Source: NVTR01 sp965237505 (GTDB lineage Bacteria; Pseudomonadota; Alphaproteobacteria; Rhodobacterales; Rhodobacteraceae). Taken from it: DNA of 64,000 nucleotides. The stretch lies in assembly GCA_965237505.1 (NCBI GenBank), contig CBDEFR010000001.1:124001-188000 (forward strand), in the 5' to 3' direction. This document shows, piece after piece, positions 18,275 through 28,025 of this stretch (position 1 is its first letter; the number at the start of each line of letters is the position of its first letter). The position numbers were made by a program, and so were the translations under genes. The notes beneath the pieces were generated by a model. It had not been told where the DNA came from and searched no databases. It worked only from the letters and a program-made list of their open reading frames with translations.

Positions 18275-19639
18275 ATGGACGGCACAGTTCTGATTGCCGA
18301 CGACGACCGCACGATCCGAACGGTCCTGACTCAGGCGCTGACCCGCGCCGGTTGCAAAGTGCACGCCACGGCGTCGCTGGTGACGCTGCTGAGATGGGTC
18401 GACGAGGGCAAGGGCGATCTGGTGATCTCGGATGTGGTGATGCCGGATGGCAACGGGCTTGAGGCGCTGCCGAAAATTGCGCGAGCGCGCCCCGGTCTGC
18501 CGGTCATCGTGATCTCGGCGCAAAACAACATCATGACGGCGATTCAGGCCGCCGAAGCCGAAGCCTATGACTATCTGCCCAAGCCGTTTGATCTGCCCGA
18601 TCTGATGAAACGCAGCGCCCGCGCGCTGGCGGCAAAACGCCGCACGCCGGGCGCACCGGGCGATGGCGTGACGCCGCGCGAAGACCTGCCGCTGGTTGGC
18701 AAGACGTCGGCGATGCAGGCGCTCTACCGGCTGGTGGCGCGGGTCATCAATACCGATCTGCCGGTCCTGATCACCGGCGAAAACGGCACCGGAAAATCGC
18801 TGATCGCGCGTGCGATACATGATTTTTCTGACCGGCGCGCGATGGCGTTCGTGGTCGCGGGCGTCGGAGACCTGGAAACCGCGGACGGCCCGGCGGACCT
18901 GCTGGCGCGGTCGCGCAACAGCACGCTTTTGTTTGACGAAGTGGGTGATCTGAACAACCAGGCGCAGGCGCGCGTGGTTCGGATGCTTGACGCATTAGGC
19001 GAAAATGCTCCGCGTGTGATGGCCACAAGCCAGGCCGATCTGGCCGACATGATGCAGGCCGGAAATTTTCGAAAAGACCTGTTCTACCGGCTTGGCGGGG
19101 TGACGATCACGGTGCCGAGCTTGCGCGCGCGAGTTGATGATATCGCGCTGCTGTCAGACCATTTTCTGGCCCGCGCCGAGCGCGATGGCTTGCCGCCGCG
19201 GCACCTGTCAACCGGCGCCGTAAGCGTATTGCGCGCCTTCACATGGCCGGGAAATGTCCGGCAACTTGAAAACACCATTCGCCGGTTGGTGGTGACGTCG
19301 ACCGAGCACGAAATATCGCGCACTGAAGCTGCGGCGGTGCTGAGCGACCAGCCGACGATCGAGCCGGTATTTGGGGCCGGCAACGAAGACCGGTTGGCGG
19401 CATCGGTGGAAAAACATCTGCGGCGCTATTTTGACCTGCACGGCGGGGTGCTGCCGCCATCCGGGCTTTATGCGCGAATTCTGCGTGAAATGGAGCAGCC
19501 GCTGATCGAAATTGCGCTGGATGCAACTGGCGGAAATCAGGCCAAATGCGCCGAATTGCTGGGCATCAACCGAAATACTTTGCGCAAGAAAATCAACGAG
19601 CTGGATATCCGCGTGACACGGCGCCGCAAGTTGATGTAA
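18275..19639 (+). CDS. ntrC: Nitrogen regulator NtrC lacking the GAFTGA loop
   Basis: A 454-residue response regulator. The receiver domain has the acidic pocket DDD (10-11) and phospho-acceptor D53 (LVISDVVMPDG). The AAA+ domain has Walker A GENGTGKS (168-175) and Walker B TLLFDEV (217-223). The C-terminal Fis-type helix-turn-helix contains QAKCAELLGINRNTLRKK. Only about 40 residues separate Walker A and B, and the GAFTGA loop needed to touch sigma54 is missing. Rhodobacter capsulatus NtrC has the same property and works with sigma70 polymerase, so I infer the same here. Confidence 0.94.
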   Translation: MDGTVLIADDDRTIRTVLTQALTRAGCKVHATASLVTLLRWVDEGKGDLVISDVVMPDGNGLEALPKIARARPGLPVIVISAQNNIMTAIQAAEAEAYDYLPKPFDLPDLMKRSARALAAKRRTPGAPGDGVTPREDLPLVGKTSAMQALYRLVARVINTDLPVLITGENGTGKSLIARAIHDFSDRRAMAFVVAGVGDLETADGPADLLARSRNSTLLFDEVGDLNNQAQARVVRMLDALGENAPRVMATSQADLADMMQAGNFRKDLFYRLGGVTITVPSLRARVDDIALLSDHFLARAERDGLPPRHLSTGAVSVLRAFTWPGNVRQLENTIRRLVVTSTEHEISRTEAAAVLSDQPTIEPVFGAGNEDRLAASVEKHLRRYFDLHGGVLPPSGLYARILREMEQPLIEIALDATGGNQAKCAELLGINRNTLRKKINELDIRVTRRRKLM

Positions 19640-19697
19640 AAGAGCAACAATGAGTGGCGATTTGGCCTCAGTCGGCAAGTGTCACCAAGCCGGTGAT

Positions 19698-19711
19698 GCC
19701 GCGAGAGCGGC
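19698..19711 (+). promoter_or_regulatory. Small GC hairpin between ntrC and ntrY
   Basis: GCCGC-GAGA-GCGGC, a five-pair stem with a GNRA-type tetraloop followed by GATTTTG. It lies in the 91-bp gap between ntrC and ntrY, about 20 bp before the ntrY GTG. It could be a weak attenuator or a processing site separating ntrBC from ntrYX; the T run is too short for a confident terminator. Confidence 0.3.
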
Positions 19712-19730
19712 GATTTTGTGAGGTAGCAAG

Positions 19731-21998
19731 GTGCGGGCACCTGTCCGAGCGGGAACGTGGAAACGCCTGAACCGGATCAGGCGGCAACGCCGTTTTCAAA
19801 ACATTGCGACCGTGGGCCTGGTGATTTTGGGGCCGGTTCTGACGTTTTTGACGTTTCTGGTGCTTGGGCCGTTTAGTGAAGGCGCCAACGCGCCGGCGCT
19901 GCGCCTGGTTCTGCTGGCCGACCTTGTCTATGTGATCGGTGTCGCGGCGCTGGTATTGCAGCGGGTCGCGCAGATGGTGGCGGCCCGGCGCGCCAAATCT
20001 GCCGGTTCGCGACTGCACCTGCGTCTGACCCGCGTGTTCGCGTTGTTCGCGTTGATCCCGACGGTGATTGTGGCGATCTTTGCCGCCCTGACCGTCGGCA
20101 TCGGGCTGGAAGGTTGGTTTTCGGACCGGGTCCGTAGCGTGGTCGGCAGTTCGCTTGCGGCTGCTGAAGCCTATGAAACCGAGCACCGCGAAGATTTGAT
20201 CCAGGACGCCCGGGCGCTAGCGCGTTTTCTGAATGCGTCCCGGCGCTCCAAGGCATTCGTGTCTGATGGTGACATCCGGCAAATGCTGGCGCAGGGGCAG
20301 GCGCAGGTCCAGCGCGGCCTGCGAGAGGCCTATGTCATTGACGGCGCAGGCGATATCCGGTCTCGCGGCGAACGCTCGTATCTGTTTGACTATGAGCGCC
20401 CGAGCCTGGCAGAGCTGGCCAGTGCGCGGGCTGGCGAGATCGTCATCATTCGCGACTGGGACGTGAACGAATTTCGCGCGCTGATCGTGCTGGACGAGTT
20501 TGTCGACCGGTTCTTGTACGTGACACGGGATGTTGATGGCAACATCCTAAATCTGCTTGATGAAACGCAGGAAACGGTGCGATTTTACAACCAGTTGGAA
20601 AGCGAACGCGGGCGGCTATTGTTCGAGTTCGGGCTGCTGTATCTGGGCTTTGCGGTCATTTTGATCCTGGCCGCAATCTGGCTGGGACTTTGGTTTGCCG
20701 AGCGTCTGGCGCGCCCCGTGGGGCGGCTGGCGGCGGCGGCACAGCGGGTTGGGTCCGGTGACATGGATGTGCAGGTGGTCGAGGAAGACAGCGACGACGA
20801 GATCGCGATGCTGGGCCGTATTTTCAACCAGATGACCCGCCAGCTAAAGGGCCAGCGCAACACTTTGCTGGAAAACACCCGACAGATCGAGGACCGGCGG
20901 CGGCTGTTTGATTCGGTGCTGTCCTCGGTCACCGCCGGTGTCGTCGGGCTTGACGAAATCGGCCAAGTTGCGTTTGTGAATCGAAGTGCGGAACGGCTGT
21001 TGGACTTGTCGGACGATCAAACGCAAAATGCCAATATTTCGGTCGCAATACCTGAATTGGCGCCGTTTTTTTCCAGACTGCTAGCCAGTGGCGCCGAGGT
21101 TGCGCAAGAAGAAATTCGCGTCACCCGTGGCAGAAGGCTGGAAAATCTGCTGGTGCGAATGTCAACCCGGCGCAACGCCGAGGGCCAACTTGAGGGCTAT
21201 GTTGTGGCCTTTGATGATGTGACCGATCTGGTCACCGCACAGCGCATGGCGGCCTGGGGCGATGTGGCCCGCCGGATTGCGCATGAGATCAAAAATCCAC
21301 TGACTCCGATCCAATTGTCGGCCGAGCGGCTGAAGCGCAAATATGGCCCAATGGTCGGCGAGCACCACGAAGATCTGGAGCAGTACACCGACGTTATCAT
21401 CCGTCAAACCAATGATTTACGTCGCATCGTTGATGATTTTTCCGATTTCGCGAGGATGCCCGAACCTGACCGCCGCGAACACGATCTGGCGAAACTGCTG
21501 AATGACTCGGTGGTGCTGCAAAGAAACGGCCAGCCGAACGTCAAGATACTGGCCGATATTCCGGATCGGCCGGTGCCGGCCGATATTGACGGAACGATGA
21601 TCAGCCAGGCTTTGACCAATCTGATAAAGAACGCCGGGGAAGCCATTGAGACGCGTATGGAAAAAGAGGTGGGCTTGCCGTTTGATCCAGAAATTCGGAT
21701 CCAAATGGAAACCGGCGGCGGCAAGTCGCTGATCGCTATTTCAGACAATGGAATCGGCCTGCCCGAAGATCGCGCCCGCCTGTATGAGCCGTACGTCACG
21801 ACGCGGGCGCATGGCACCGGCCTTGGGCTGCCGATCGTCAAGAAGATTGTTGAAGAGCACGGCGGTACCTTTGAATTAATCGATGCTGAGCCTTTCGACG
21901 ACGCCGCGCCGCATTCTGGCGCCCGCGCAGAAATAAGATTGCCGATCCGGCAGGCAGACATGGCTGATTTGGCAGGCACAAAAACAGGAACCGACTAA
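19731..21998 (+). CDS. ntrY: Sensor histidine kinase NtrY
   Basis: A 755-residue membrane kinase paired with NtrX in nitrogen/redox control. Three or so N-terminal membrane helices (residues 26-100), a periplasmic sensor stretch, another helix near 305-325, a HAMP segment (RLARPVGRLAAAAQRVGSGD), a PAS domain (LFDSVLSSVTAGVVGLDEIG) and the kinase core follow in order. The phospho-acceptor is H518 in RRIAHEIKNPLTP; the ATP-binding part has LTNLIKNAGEA and HGTGLGLPIVKKI. It starts at GTG after AGGTAGCAAG. The size and layout are those of alphaproteobacterial NtrY. Confidence 0.95.
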   Translation: MRAPVRAGTWKRLNRIRRQRRFQNIATVGLVILGPVLTFLTFLVLGPFSEGANAPALRLVLLADLVYVIGVAALVLQRVAQMVAARRAKSAGSRLHLRLTRVFALFALIPTVIVAIFAALTVGIGLEGWFSDRVRSVVGSSLAAAEAYETEHREDLIQDARALARFLNASRRSKAFVSDGDIRQMLAQGQAQVQRGLREAYVIDGAGDIRSRGERSYLFDYERPSLAELASARAGEIVIIRDWDVNEFRALIVLDEFVDRFLYVTRDVDGNILNLLDETQETVRFYNQLESERGRLLFEFGLLYLGFAVILILAAIWLGLWFAERLARPVGRLAAAAQRVGSGDMDVQVVEEDSDDEIAMLGRIFNQMTRQLKGQRNTLLENTRQIEDRRRLFDSVLSSVTAGVVGLDEIGQVAFVNRSAERLLDLSDDQTQNANISVAIPELAPFFSRLLASGAEVAQEEIRVTRGRRLENLLVRMSTRRNAEGQLEGYVVAFDDVTDLVTAQRMAAWGDVARRIAHEIKNPLTPIQLSAERLKRKYGPMVGEHHEDLEQYTDVIIRQTNDLRRIVDDFSDFARMPEPDRREHDLAKLLNDSVVLQRNGQPNVKILADIPDRPVPADIDGTMISQALTNLIKNAGEAIETRMEKEVGLPFDPEIRIQMETGGGKSLIAISDNGIGLPEDRARLYEPYVTTRAHGTGLGLPIVKKIVEEHGGTFELIDAEPFDDAAPHSGARAEIRLPIRQADMADLAGTKTGTD

Positions 21999-22014
21999 AT
22001 GAGGATGCAAAGAC

Positions 22015-23418
22015 ATGGGTGATATTCTGATCGTAGACGACGAACGCGACATTCGCGAACTGGTGTCTGATATTCTGATTGACGAAGGCTACACCACGCG
22101 GCTGGCGGCCAATTCGGACGACTGCATGAACCAGATTGCCGGCGACACGCCAGCGCTGTTGATTCTGGATATCTGGCTCAAGGACAGCCAGTTGGACGGG
22201 ATTGATATTCTCAAGACCGTGAAACGGGACAAGCCGGAAGTTCCAATCGTCATCATCTCGGGACATGGCAACATCGAAATCGCCGTCGCCGCGATCAAAC
22301 AAGGCGCCTACGACTTCATCGAAAAACCGTTCAACATTGACCAATTGCTGGTGGTGATCCGGCGCGCGATGGAAACCTCAATGCTGCGCCGCGAAAACGT
22401 GGAACTGCGGCGCAAGGATGTCACGTCGGCTGAGATGATCGGATCAAGTTCGGCCTTTAAGGCGCTGAAAAATCAGCTGGATAAAGTAACCAAGTCGAAT
22501 GGGCGGATCATGCTGACCGGACCTGCGGGTGCCGGCAAGGAAGTTGCCGCCCGCTATATTCACGCCCATTCGGACCGCGCCGACGGCCCGTTTGTGTGCG
22601 TCAATTCAGCATCTGTGGAGCCGGAGCGGATGGAAGCGGTGCTGTTCGGGCGCGAATCGGCCGAACGCGGCATTGAACAGGGATTGCTGGAGCAGGCCAA
22701 CGGCGGCATCCTGTATTTTGACGAGGTCGCGGACATGCCGCTCGGCACTCAATCAAAAATTCTTCGCGTCCTGGTGGACCAACAGTTTCAGCGCTCTGGC
22801 GGCAGCGCAAACATCCGCGTCGATATTCGCATAATATCCAGCACAAACAGGGATTTGAAGGAAGAAATTGAACTGCGCCGCTTCCGTGAAGAACTGTATC
22901 ACCGGATTAACGTCGTACCGATCTCGGTGCCATCGCTTGAGGACCGGCGCGAGGACATTCCTGAGCTTGCCAGATATTTCATCGACAACCTGAACAAGGG
23001 GCAAGGACTGCCAATGCGCGAAGTCAATGACGACGCCATCGCGTTTTTGCAGACCATGCAATGGCCGGGCAATGTGCGGCAGCTTAAAAATGTGATCGAG
23101 CGGGTGTTGATCCTGGGCGAAGCGAACGGGCCGATCACCGCCGCAGAACTGCCAACCAGCGAGGAGCTGCCAGACCATGACGGCCGGGTTATCCTGTCGG
23201 GTTCGCTGGCGACGCTGCCACTGCGCGAAGCGCGCGAGCTGTTTGAGCGCGAATATCTGCTGACCCAGATTAATCGGTTCGGCGGCAATATCAGTCGCAC
23301 CGCGACATTTGTCGGGATGGAACGCTCGGCGCTGCATCGCAAACTCAAATCGCTCGGCGTGGTGACCAGCAACCGCTCCGGCGGACGCATGGCTTACGTG
23401 GAAGAGCGCGCCAATTGA
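22015..23418 (+). CDS. ntrX: Response regulator NtrX
   Basis: A 467-residue regulator. The receiver has D52 (LLILDIWLKDSQLDG), and K104 lies in the conserved FIEKPF. An AAA+ domain has LTGPAGAGKEVAARYIH (Walker A) and GILYFDEVADMP (Walker B), and the C-terminal HTH contains NISRTATFVGMERSALHRK. Here too no GAFTGA loop is visible between LFGRESAERG and the Walker B motif, so classical sigma54 activation is unlikely. The start is an ATG 16 bp after the ntrY stop with a GAGG ribosome-binding site. Confidence 0.94.
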   Translation: MGDILIVDDERDIRELVSDILIDEGYTTRLAANSDDCMNQIAGDTPALLILDIWLKDSQLDGIDILKTVKRDKPEVPIVIISGHGNIEIAVAAIKQGAYDFIEKPFNIDQLLVVIRRAMETSMLRRENVELRRKDVTSAEMIGSSSAFKALKNQLDKVTKSNGRIMLTGPAGAGKEVAARYIHAHSDRADGPFVCVNSASVEPERMEAVLFGRESAERGIEQGLLEQANGGILYFDEVADMPLGTQSKILRVLVDQQFQRSGGSANIRVDIRIISSTNRDLKEEIELRRFREELYHRINVVPISVPSLEDRREDIPELARYFIDNLNKGQGLPMREVNDDAIAFLQTMQWPGNVRQLKNVIERVLILGEANGPITAAELPTSEELPDHDGRVILSGSLATLPLREARELFEREYLLTQINRFGGNISRTATFVGMERSALHRKLKSLGVVTSNRSGGRMAYVEERAN

Positions 23419-23473
23419 CGCACGCGCGCCGTTCTGCCATGCCAAGCCGCAAACCGCCTAAGGGAAGGGTGCG

Positions 23474-24850
23474 ATGAAGGTCATCATCTGCGGCGCAGGC
23501 CAGGTTGGCTGGCAAATCGCGCGTCACCTTTCGGGCGAAAAGAACGATGTGACGGTCGTAGATAACAACGCCGAACTGGTGCGCCGGGCCACCGACACAT
23601 TGGACGTCCAAGGCATCGCCGGGTTTGCCAGCTATCCCGACATTCTGGCCCGCGCCGGGGCACGCGATGCCGACATGATCATTGCCGCCACGCACTCGGA
23701 CGAAGTGAACATGGTCACCTGTCAGGTGGCGCACTCGGTCTTTGACATTCCGCGCAAAATCGCGCGGTTGCGCAGCCAGTCCTATCTGACGGCGATCTAT
23801 TCGGACCTGTATCGCCGCGACCACATGCCGATCGATGTGGTGATCAGCCCCGAGCGCGAGGTCGCAGAGGCGGCGCTGCGCCGGCTTGCCGCCCCGGCCG
23901 CCTTTGACACCCAGTCGTTCTTTGGCGGCCGTGGCCAGTTGATCGGAATTGCGCTGGATGACGAATGCCCGGTCCTCAACACGCCGTTGCGGCAGCTGAC
24001 GGATCTGTTTTCGACCCTGCGCGCCCTGGTGGTGGGGGTGCGCCGGGACGGCCACTTGTTTGCCCCGGACGCCGGTGATCAGCTATTCGCCGGTGATCAG
24101 ATCTATGTGTTTTGCGACACCGAAGACATGAACCGAACGCTGGAAATCTTTGGCAAAACCACCCGCAAACAGGAACGCGTGGTCATCCTGGGCGGTGGCA
24201 ATGTCGGCCTGGCCGTGGCCCTCGCCCTGGAAACCCGCACCGAACGGATTCGTGCCAAGGTGATCGAGAAAAACCGCGCCACGGCTGAAAAAGCCGCCGA
24301 CGCGCTGGAACGCACGATTGTTCTTAATGGCGACGGGCTCAACTCTGAACTGCTGGCGGAGGCCGGAATTGAGCGGGCCGATGCCATTCTGGCCGTCACT
24401 GATGACGACAAGACCAACATTCTTGCGTCAGTCCGCGCCAAAGCGGCGGGCGCCAAAATGGCAATATGCTTGATCAACGATCCGTCGCTGGTGGCGCTGA
24501 TGAGCACGCTCGAAATCGACGCCTATATCAACCCACGCTCGACCACGGTCAGTTCCATTCTGCGCCACATCCGCCACGGCCGGGTGCGCGAGGTCTATTC
24601 AATCGGCGACGCCGAGGCCGAAGTGATCGAAGCCCAGGTTTTGTCGACGTCACCGATCTCGGGGCAGGCCATCCGCGAAATCGACTTTCCCGAGGGCGTA
24701 ATGGTTGGCGCGGTCATGAAGGGCGACAAGATCGTGCGGCCCACCGGCTCGACCCGGATCGACGAAGACGACGTCATCGTGCTGTTTTCCATGGCCAGCG
24801 ACGTGCCAGAGGTCGAACGGCTGCTGCAGGTCTCGATCGATTTTTTCTGA
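23474..24850 (+). CDS. trkA: Trk potassium uptake regulatory protein TrkA
   Basis: A 458-residue cytoplasmic NAD-binding regulator of the TrkH K+ channel. It has two RCK modules, each with a Rossmann start: MKVIICGAGQVGWQIARHL at residue 1 and RVVILGGGNVGLAVALAL at about 235. TrkA-C domains follow each. The ATG has a good AAGGGAAGGG ribosome-binding stretch. Its stop overlaps the trkH start (TGATG), which fits a regulator/channel pair made together. Its place behind ntrX is typical of alphaproteobacteria. Confidence 0.96.
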   Translation: MKVIICGAGQVGWQIARHLSGEKNDVTVVDNNAELVRRATDTLDVQGIAGFASYPDILARAGARDADMIIAATHSDEVNMVTCQVAHSVFDIPRKIARLRSQSYLTAIYSDLYRRDHMPIDVVISPEREVAEAALRRLAAPAAFDTQSFFGGRGQLIGIALDDECPVLNTPLRQLTDLFSTLRALVVGVRRDGHLFAPDAGDQLFAGDQIYVFCDTEDMNRTLEIFGKTTRKQERVVILGGGNVGLAVALALETRTERIRAKVIEKNRATAEKAADALERTIVLNGDGLNSELLAEAGIERADAILAVTDDDKTNILASVRAKAAGAKMAICLINDPSLVALMSTLEIDAYINPRSTTVSSILRHIRHGRVREVYSIGDAEAEVIEAQVLSTSPISGQAIREIDFPEGVMVGAVMKGDKIVRPTGSTRIDEDDVIVLFSMASDVPEVERLLQVSIDFF

Positions 24851-26370
24851 TGTTCGCCCGCCTTCTGAGCCTGCCGTTTTTCGTGATCCTGATGGGGATT
24901 GGCGCTTGTGCGATGTATTTGCCTGCGGTCCATGCCGCGGTGACCAAAGATTACGAGGTCATGCGGGTGTTTTTCAACTCTGCCAACCTGTTCCTTATCC
25001 TGATCGCATTCATTGGCATCGCCACGTCGAACCATGAGGCCAAAAGCCAGGGGCGCAGCCATTTGCTGGCCATTCTGGGCGCGTTTCTGGCATTGCCGCT
25101 GATGCTTGCGGTGCCGTTCAGCGTTGCGGTTCCAGACACCAGTTTCTTGAATGCCTACGTGGAAATGGTGTCCGATATCACCACCACTGGCGCAACTTTG
25201 TTTGACGACCCGGAGCGGCTGCCGGACTCGGTACACCTGTGGCGGGCGCTGGTTGGATGGATCGGCGGGTTCTTGATGCTGGTGACGGCGGTGGCGATCC
25301 TGGCACCGATGAACCTGGGCGGCTTTGAGGTGCTTTCGCCAGCCAATGCCGGGCGCGGCGCGATCACCAGCCCGGACGCAATATGGTCGGTCGATGGTTC
25401 CAAACGGTTGCAACGCTATGGTGCCCGGCTGTTTCCGATCTACGCGAGCCTGACGGCAATTCTTTGGGTGACGCTGTTGATCCTGGGTGACCGCCCGCTT
25501 GTCGCAATCAGCCATGCCATGTCAGTGTTGGCGACCAGCGGCATTTCACCGGTCGGCGGCGTGCAGGGCGCCGGGTCGGGATTTGCCGGCGAGACGGTCA
25601 TATTCGTTTTTCTGATCGTCGCTGTTTCGCGCCAATCGATATCCGCCGACCAAAGCGGCTCTAATCTCGCGCGGCTGGTCACGGACCCCGAATTTCGCAT
25701 CGGTGCGCTGTGCGTGATCGCGATTCCGGCCGCCCTGTTTCTGCGCCACTGGGTCGGCGCATTTGAGGTTGATCGGGTCGACAATGTCGCGGCCGGTCTC
25801 AGGGCGCTTTGGGGCGGTATTTTCACGGTGCTGTCATTCCTGACCACGACTGGATTTGAAAGCAGTGACTGGGCCGCAGCACGTGGCTGGTCGGGTCTGG
25901 AAACGCCGGGGATGATTCTGATGGGCCTGGCGCTGGTCGGCGGCGGCGTGGCCACTACGGCAGGCGGCGTCAAGCTGCTGCGGGTCTACGCGCTTTACAA
26001 ACATGGGATGCGCGAAATGGACCGGTTGGTACACCCGTCATCTGTGGGCGGTGCCGGCACCGTCGCGCGGCGGCTGCGCCGTCAGGGGGCCTATGTGGCC
26101 TGGGTGTTTTTCATGCTGTTCGCGCTTTCGCTGGCGCTGACCGTGTTGGCGTTCACTTTGACCGGTGTCGATTTTGACGCGGCGATAACGCTGGCTGTTG
26201 CGGCACTGTCCACCACCGGGCCGCTGATTTCGCTGGTCGGCGAAACGCCAATCAGCATTGCTGCCCTAAGCGATACCGGTAAATACATTCTGTCGGTGGC
26301 AATGGTCCTTGGGCGGCTTGAATTGCTGGCCATCATTGCGCTTTTGAACCCTGAATTCTGGCGCTCTTGA
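24850..26370 (+). CDS. trkH: Trk-type potassium channel subunit TrkH
   Basis: A 506-residue polytopic membrane protein. The start is the ATG overlapping the trkA stop; a longer frame upstream lies inside trkA and is not used. The K+-pore loops typical of Trk/Ktr proteins are visible, for example SDITTTGATLF (about residue 111), MSVLATSGISPVGG, LSFLTTTGFESSDW and LSTTGPLISLVGE. These are four selectivity-filter regions separated by membrane helices. It acts with TrkA in low-affinity K+ uptake. Confidence 0.94.
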   Translation: MFARLLSLPFFVILMGIGACAMYLPAVHAAVTKDYEVMRVFFNSANLFLILIAFIGIATSNHEAKSQGRSHLLAILGAFLALPLMLAVPFSVAVPDTSFLNAYVEMVSDITTTGATLFDDPERLPDSVHLWRALVGWIGGFLMLVTAVAILAPMNLGGFEVLSPANAGRGAITSPDAIWSVDGSKRLQRYGARLFPIYASLTAILWVTLLILGDRPLVAISHAMSVLATSGISPVGGVQGAGSGFAGETVIFVFLIVAVSRQSISADQSGSNLARLVTDPEFRIGALCVIAIPAALFLRHWVGAFEVDRVDNVAAGLRALWGGIFTVLSFLTTTGFESSDWAAARGWSGLETPGMILMGLALVGGGVATTAGGVKLLRVYALYKHGMREMDRLVHPSSVGGAGTVARRLRRQGAYVAWVFFMLFALSLALTVLAFTLTGVDFDAAITLAVAALSTTGPLISLVGETPISIAALSDTGKYILSVAMVLGRLELLAIIALLNPEFWRS

Positions 26371-26514
26371 GGCGTGGATTCTGGACCGCCATTGCGGTCA
26401 ATCATTTTGGGCTGGAAACTCCGCAGCACTCGCTCCATACTGAAAATAATTGACAAACGGCCTGCCGTCGAGGGGCAGAACGCAAGAAAACCGCGCAAGA
26501 AAAAGGCAAACCCA

Positions 26515-26754
26515 ATGGCTGCCGACAGACAGAATTTGCAGGATGCGTTTTTAAATCACGTCCGCAAAACAAAAGTTCCAGTCACGATATTTCTGATAAA
26601 CGGGGTGAAACTGCAGGGTGTCATCACATGGTTCGACAACTTTTGCGTGCTGCTGCGCCGCGATGGTCAGTCGCAACTGGTTTACAAACACGCGATTTCG
26701 ACCATCATGCCATCGCAGCCGATCAATCTTTACAACGGTGAAGAGCCGTCGTGA
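26515..26754 (+). CDS. hfq: RNA chaperone Hfq
   Basis: A 79-residue Sm-like protein that forms a hexameric ring and pairs small RNAs with mRNAs. The Sm1 part is QDAFLNHVRKTKVPVTIFLI and the Sm2 signature VYKHAISTIMP carries the family YKHA box. The C-terminal tail is short, as usual in alphaproteobacteria. The ATG shown gives MAADRQNLQD; frames upstream are not supported. Its stop overlaps the hflX GTG by 3 bp, so the two are coupled. Confidence 0.97.
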   Translation: MAADRQNLQDAFLNHVRKTKVPVTIFLINGVKLQGVITWFDNFCVLLRRDGQSQLVYKHAISTIMPSQPINLYNGEEPS

Positions 26755-28025
26755 ACGATGATGACGCGCGCGGCATGCGTGCGTGGGTGCTGCATCCGGA
26801 TATTCAGTCTGACAAAGGCCGCAGGGCGCCGGGTCCGGCGCTGCAAGAGGCGGTGGCGCTGGCGCGCGCACTTCCGGGTCTGGATGTTGCAGGCAGCGAT
26901 GTCATACGGCTGACAAAGCCGCGGCCCGGACTGCTGTTTGGCTCTGGCAAGATCAAAGAGTTGCAAGCGCGCTTTCACGGCGCAGATGTCGGTCTGGTGC
27001 TGGTGGACGGCCCGGTCACGCCGGTTCAGCAGTGCAATCTGGAAAAAGCCTGGGATGTCAAACTGCTGGACCGCACCGGCCTGATACTGGAAATCTTTGC
27101 CGCCCGGGCCAGATCGCGGGAAGGCGTGTTGCAGGTGGATCTGGCGGCGCTCAGCTATCAGCGCACCCGGCTGGTGCGGGCCTGGACCCACCTGGAACGC
27201 CAGCGCGGCGGTCTGGGGTTTGTCGGCGGTCCCGGCGAAACCCAGATCGAGGCTGACCGGCGCGCCATCGACACCGCGATTGCCCGGATCCGGCGGCAAT
27301 TGTCGAAGGTTGTTAAAACCCGGCACCTGCACAGCGCCGCGCGCGCCAGAGTGCCGTTTCCGGTGATCGCGCTTGTCGGCTACACCAACGCTGGCAAATC
27401 CACCCTGTTCAACCGGCTGACCGGGGCAAGCGTGATGGTCGATGACATGCTTTTCGCCACGCTTGATCCGACCATGCGGGCGGTTGAATTGCCGTCTGGC
27501 AACAAATGCATCCTGTCCGACACGGTCGGTTTCATTTCGGACCTGCCGACGCAACTTGTGACTGCCTTTCGCGCCACGCTGGAGGAGGTCTTGGGCGCCG
27601 ACCTGATCCTGCATGTGCGCGATATCAGTCATCCGGACGCGCAAGCCCAGGCTGACGACGTCGACGCGATCCTGGCCGATCTTGGCGTGGCCGGCGACGC
27701 GCCGATGTTTCAGCTTTGGAACAAGATCGACAAACTGGACGCAGAGCGACGCAGCGCGCTTCAGGCCAAAGCCGATCGTTTGGGCGCAGAGTTTGCAATT
27801 TCGGCACTGAACGGCGACGGGATCGATAGTCTTTTGGCGGCGATTACCGAGACGCTGCAAGAACGGCGTTTCGAATGTGATCTGGAGGTGCCGTTTGCCG
27901 ATGGCCGCAGGCGGGCGTGGCTGTTTGCCGAAGGCGTGGTCGAGCGTGAAACCCAAGGTGAGACGAGCCACCATGTTCACGTCAGATGGACGGCGCGGCA
28001 GGAACAGCGCTTTCGCGAGCTTTAA
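26751..28025 (+). CDS. hflX: GTPase HflX
   Basis: A 424-residue ribosome-associated GTPase. The N-terminal HflX domain contains TRPGLLFGSGKIKEL-type sequence (here KPRPGLLFGSGKIKEL) and a basic segment ending GGPGETQIEADRRAI. The G domain starts at about residue 203 with GYTNAGKSTLFNRLTG (G1), followed by DTVGFI (G3) and NKIDKL (G4). It starts at GTG inside the hfq stop. The gene ends exactly where the structured repeat at 28026 begins, tail to tail with rsmA. Confidence 0.96.
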   Translation: MNDDDARGMRAWVLHPDIQSDKGRRAPGPALQEAVALARALPGLDVAGSDVIRLTKPRPGLLFGSGKIKELQARFHGADVGLVLVDGPVTPVQQCNLEKAWDVKLLDRTGLILEIFAARARSREGVLQVDLAALSYQRTRLVRAWTHLERQRGGLGFVGGPGETQIEADRRAIDTAIARIRRQLSKVVKTRHLHSAARARVPFPVIALVGYTNAGKSTLFNRLTGASVMVDDMLFATLDPTMRAVELPSGNKCILSDTVGFISDLPTQLVTAFRATLEEVLGADLILHVRDISHPDAQAQADDVDAILADLGVAGDAPMFQLWNKIDKLDAERRSALQAKADRLGAEFAISALNGDGIDSLLAAITETLQERRFECDLEVPFADGRRRAWLFAEGVVERETQGETSHHVHVRWTARQEQRFREL

